NCBI GenBank assembly: GCA_045639045.1
Contig: JAZUCI010000037.1
Coordinates: 1 to 13,145, forward strand
Reading direction: 5' to 3'
Length of the DNA: 13,145 nt
Source: SIG402 sp045639045
GTDB taxonomy: Bacteria; Bacillota; Clostridia; Christensenellales; Borkfalkiaceae
Shown one piece after another: positions 13,098 to 13,145 of the stretch. Both the position numbers and the translations under genes were made by a program. The notes beneath the pieces were generated by a model. It did not search any database. It saw only the letters and a program-made list of their open reading frames with translations, and was not told where the DNA came from. How positions within the stretch are numbered: position 1 is the first letter of the stretch; every line of letters starts with the position of its first letter.

Positions 13098-13145
13098 CAC
13101 GAGCCTTGTATCGCTTGTTTCTCCGCTTTCTTAACACGGCGGTGT

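Noticed and set aside
1..13145. LexA (SOS) boxes near addB, CRISPR arrays, insertion sequences, attachment sites
   Set aside because: By eye I saw no GAAC-N4-GTTC type box in the intergenic regions, no regularly spaced repeats, no transposase or integrase and no duplicated tRNA end.

Overview
The window reads as chromosomal DNA from a Gram-positive bacterium of the Bacillota, most likely an uncultured clostridial lineage. The evidence is an addB-addA pair (the recombination nuclease layout typical of that phylum), sigma-A type promoters with 17-18 base spacers, strong AGGAG-type ribosome sites, a probable TTG start, a lipoprotein with a classic lipobox and a Bacillota-style SPFH/zinc-ribbon protein. 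Base composition and word usage look uniform. I see no transposase, integrase, phage gene, CRISPR array or broken gene, so this looks like core rather than accessory DNA.

Layout from left to right. (1) An inorganic pyrophosphatase gene on the minus strand is divergent from a PAP2-family membrane phosphatase gene on the plus strand, each with a near-consensus promoter. (2) The PAP2 gene converges on a minus-strand gene for a secreted lipoprotein of unknown function, with a two-way terminator between them. (3) Positions 2586-2800 hold the lipoprotein promoter, a plus-strand terminator with no obvious gene before it, and a probable addB promoter whose -10 box is buried in a perfect 22-base palindrome. 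(4) A tight operon follows: addB and addA overlap by 11 bases, and 14 bases later comes a gene for a membrane protein of unknown function with a coiled-coil tail. (5) A two-way terminator ends that operon and also abuts the CCA end of a minus-strand tRNA-Arg(CCG). (6) A minus-strand gene of unknown function is divergent from a gene for an SPFH-domain protein with three C-terminal zinc ribbons.

AddA and AddB should form the double-strand-break resection machine that loads RecA; here AddB has lost its N-terminal ATP-binding loop but keeps its nuclease and its four iron-sulphur cysteines. The pyrophosphatase and the tRNA are housekeeping genes. The PAP2, lipoprotein, third-operon-gene and SPFH products all point to the cell envelope, but nothing in the sequence ties them into one pathway.

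I did not find a clearly new multi-gene system. The best leads are the palindrome over the addB promoter, the unknown membrane protein co-transcribed with addBA, the unrecognised 350-residue protein, and several hairpin or repeat tracts between genes. Gene-free tracts are short. The longest, 10289-10633, holds two small hairpins, the terminator, the tRNA and its promoter. Positions 1-56 hold nothing I recognise.
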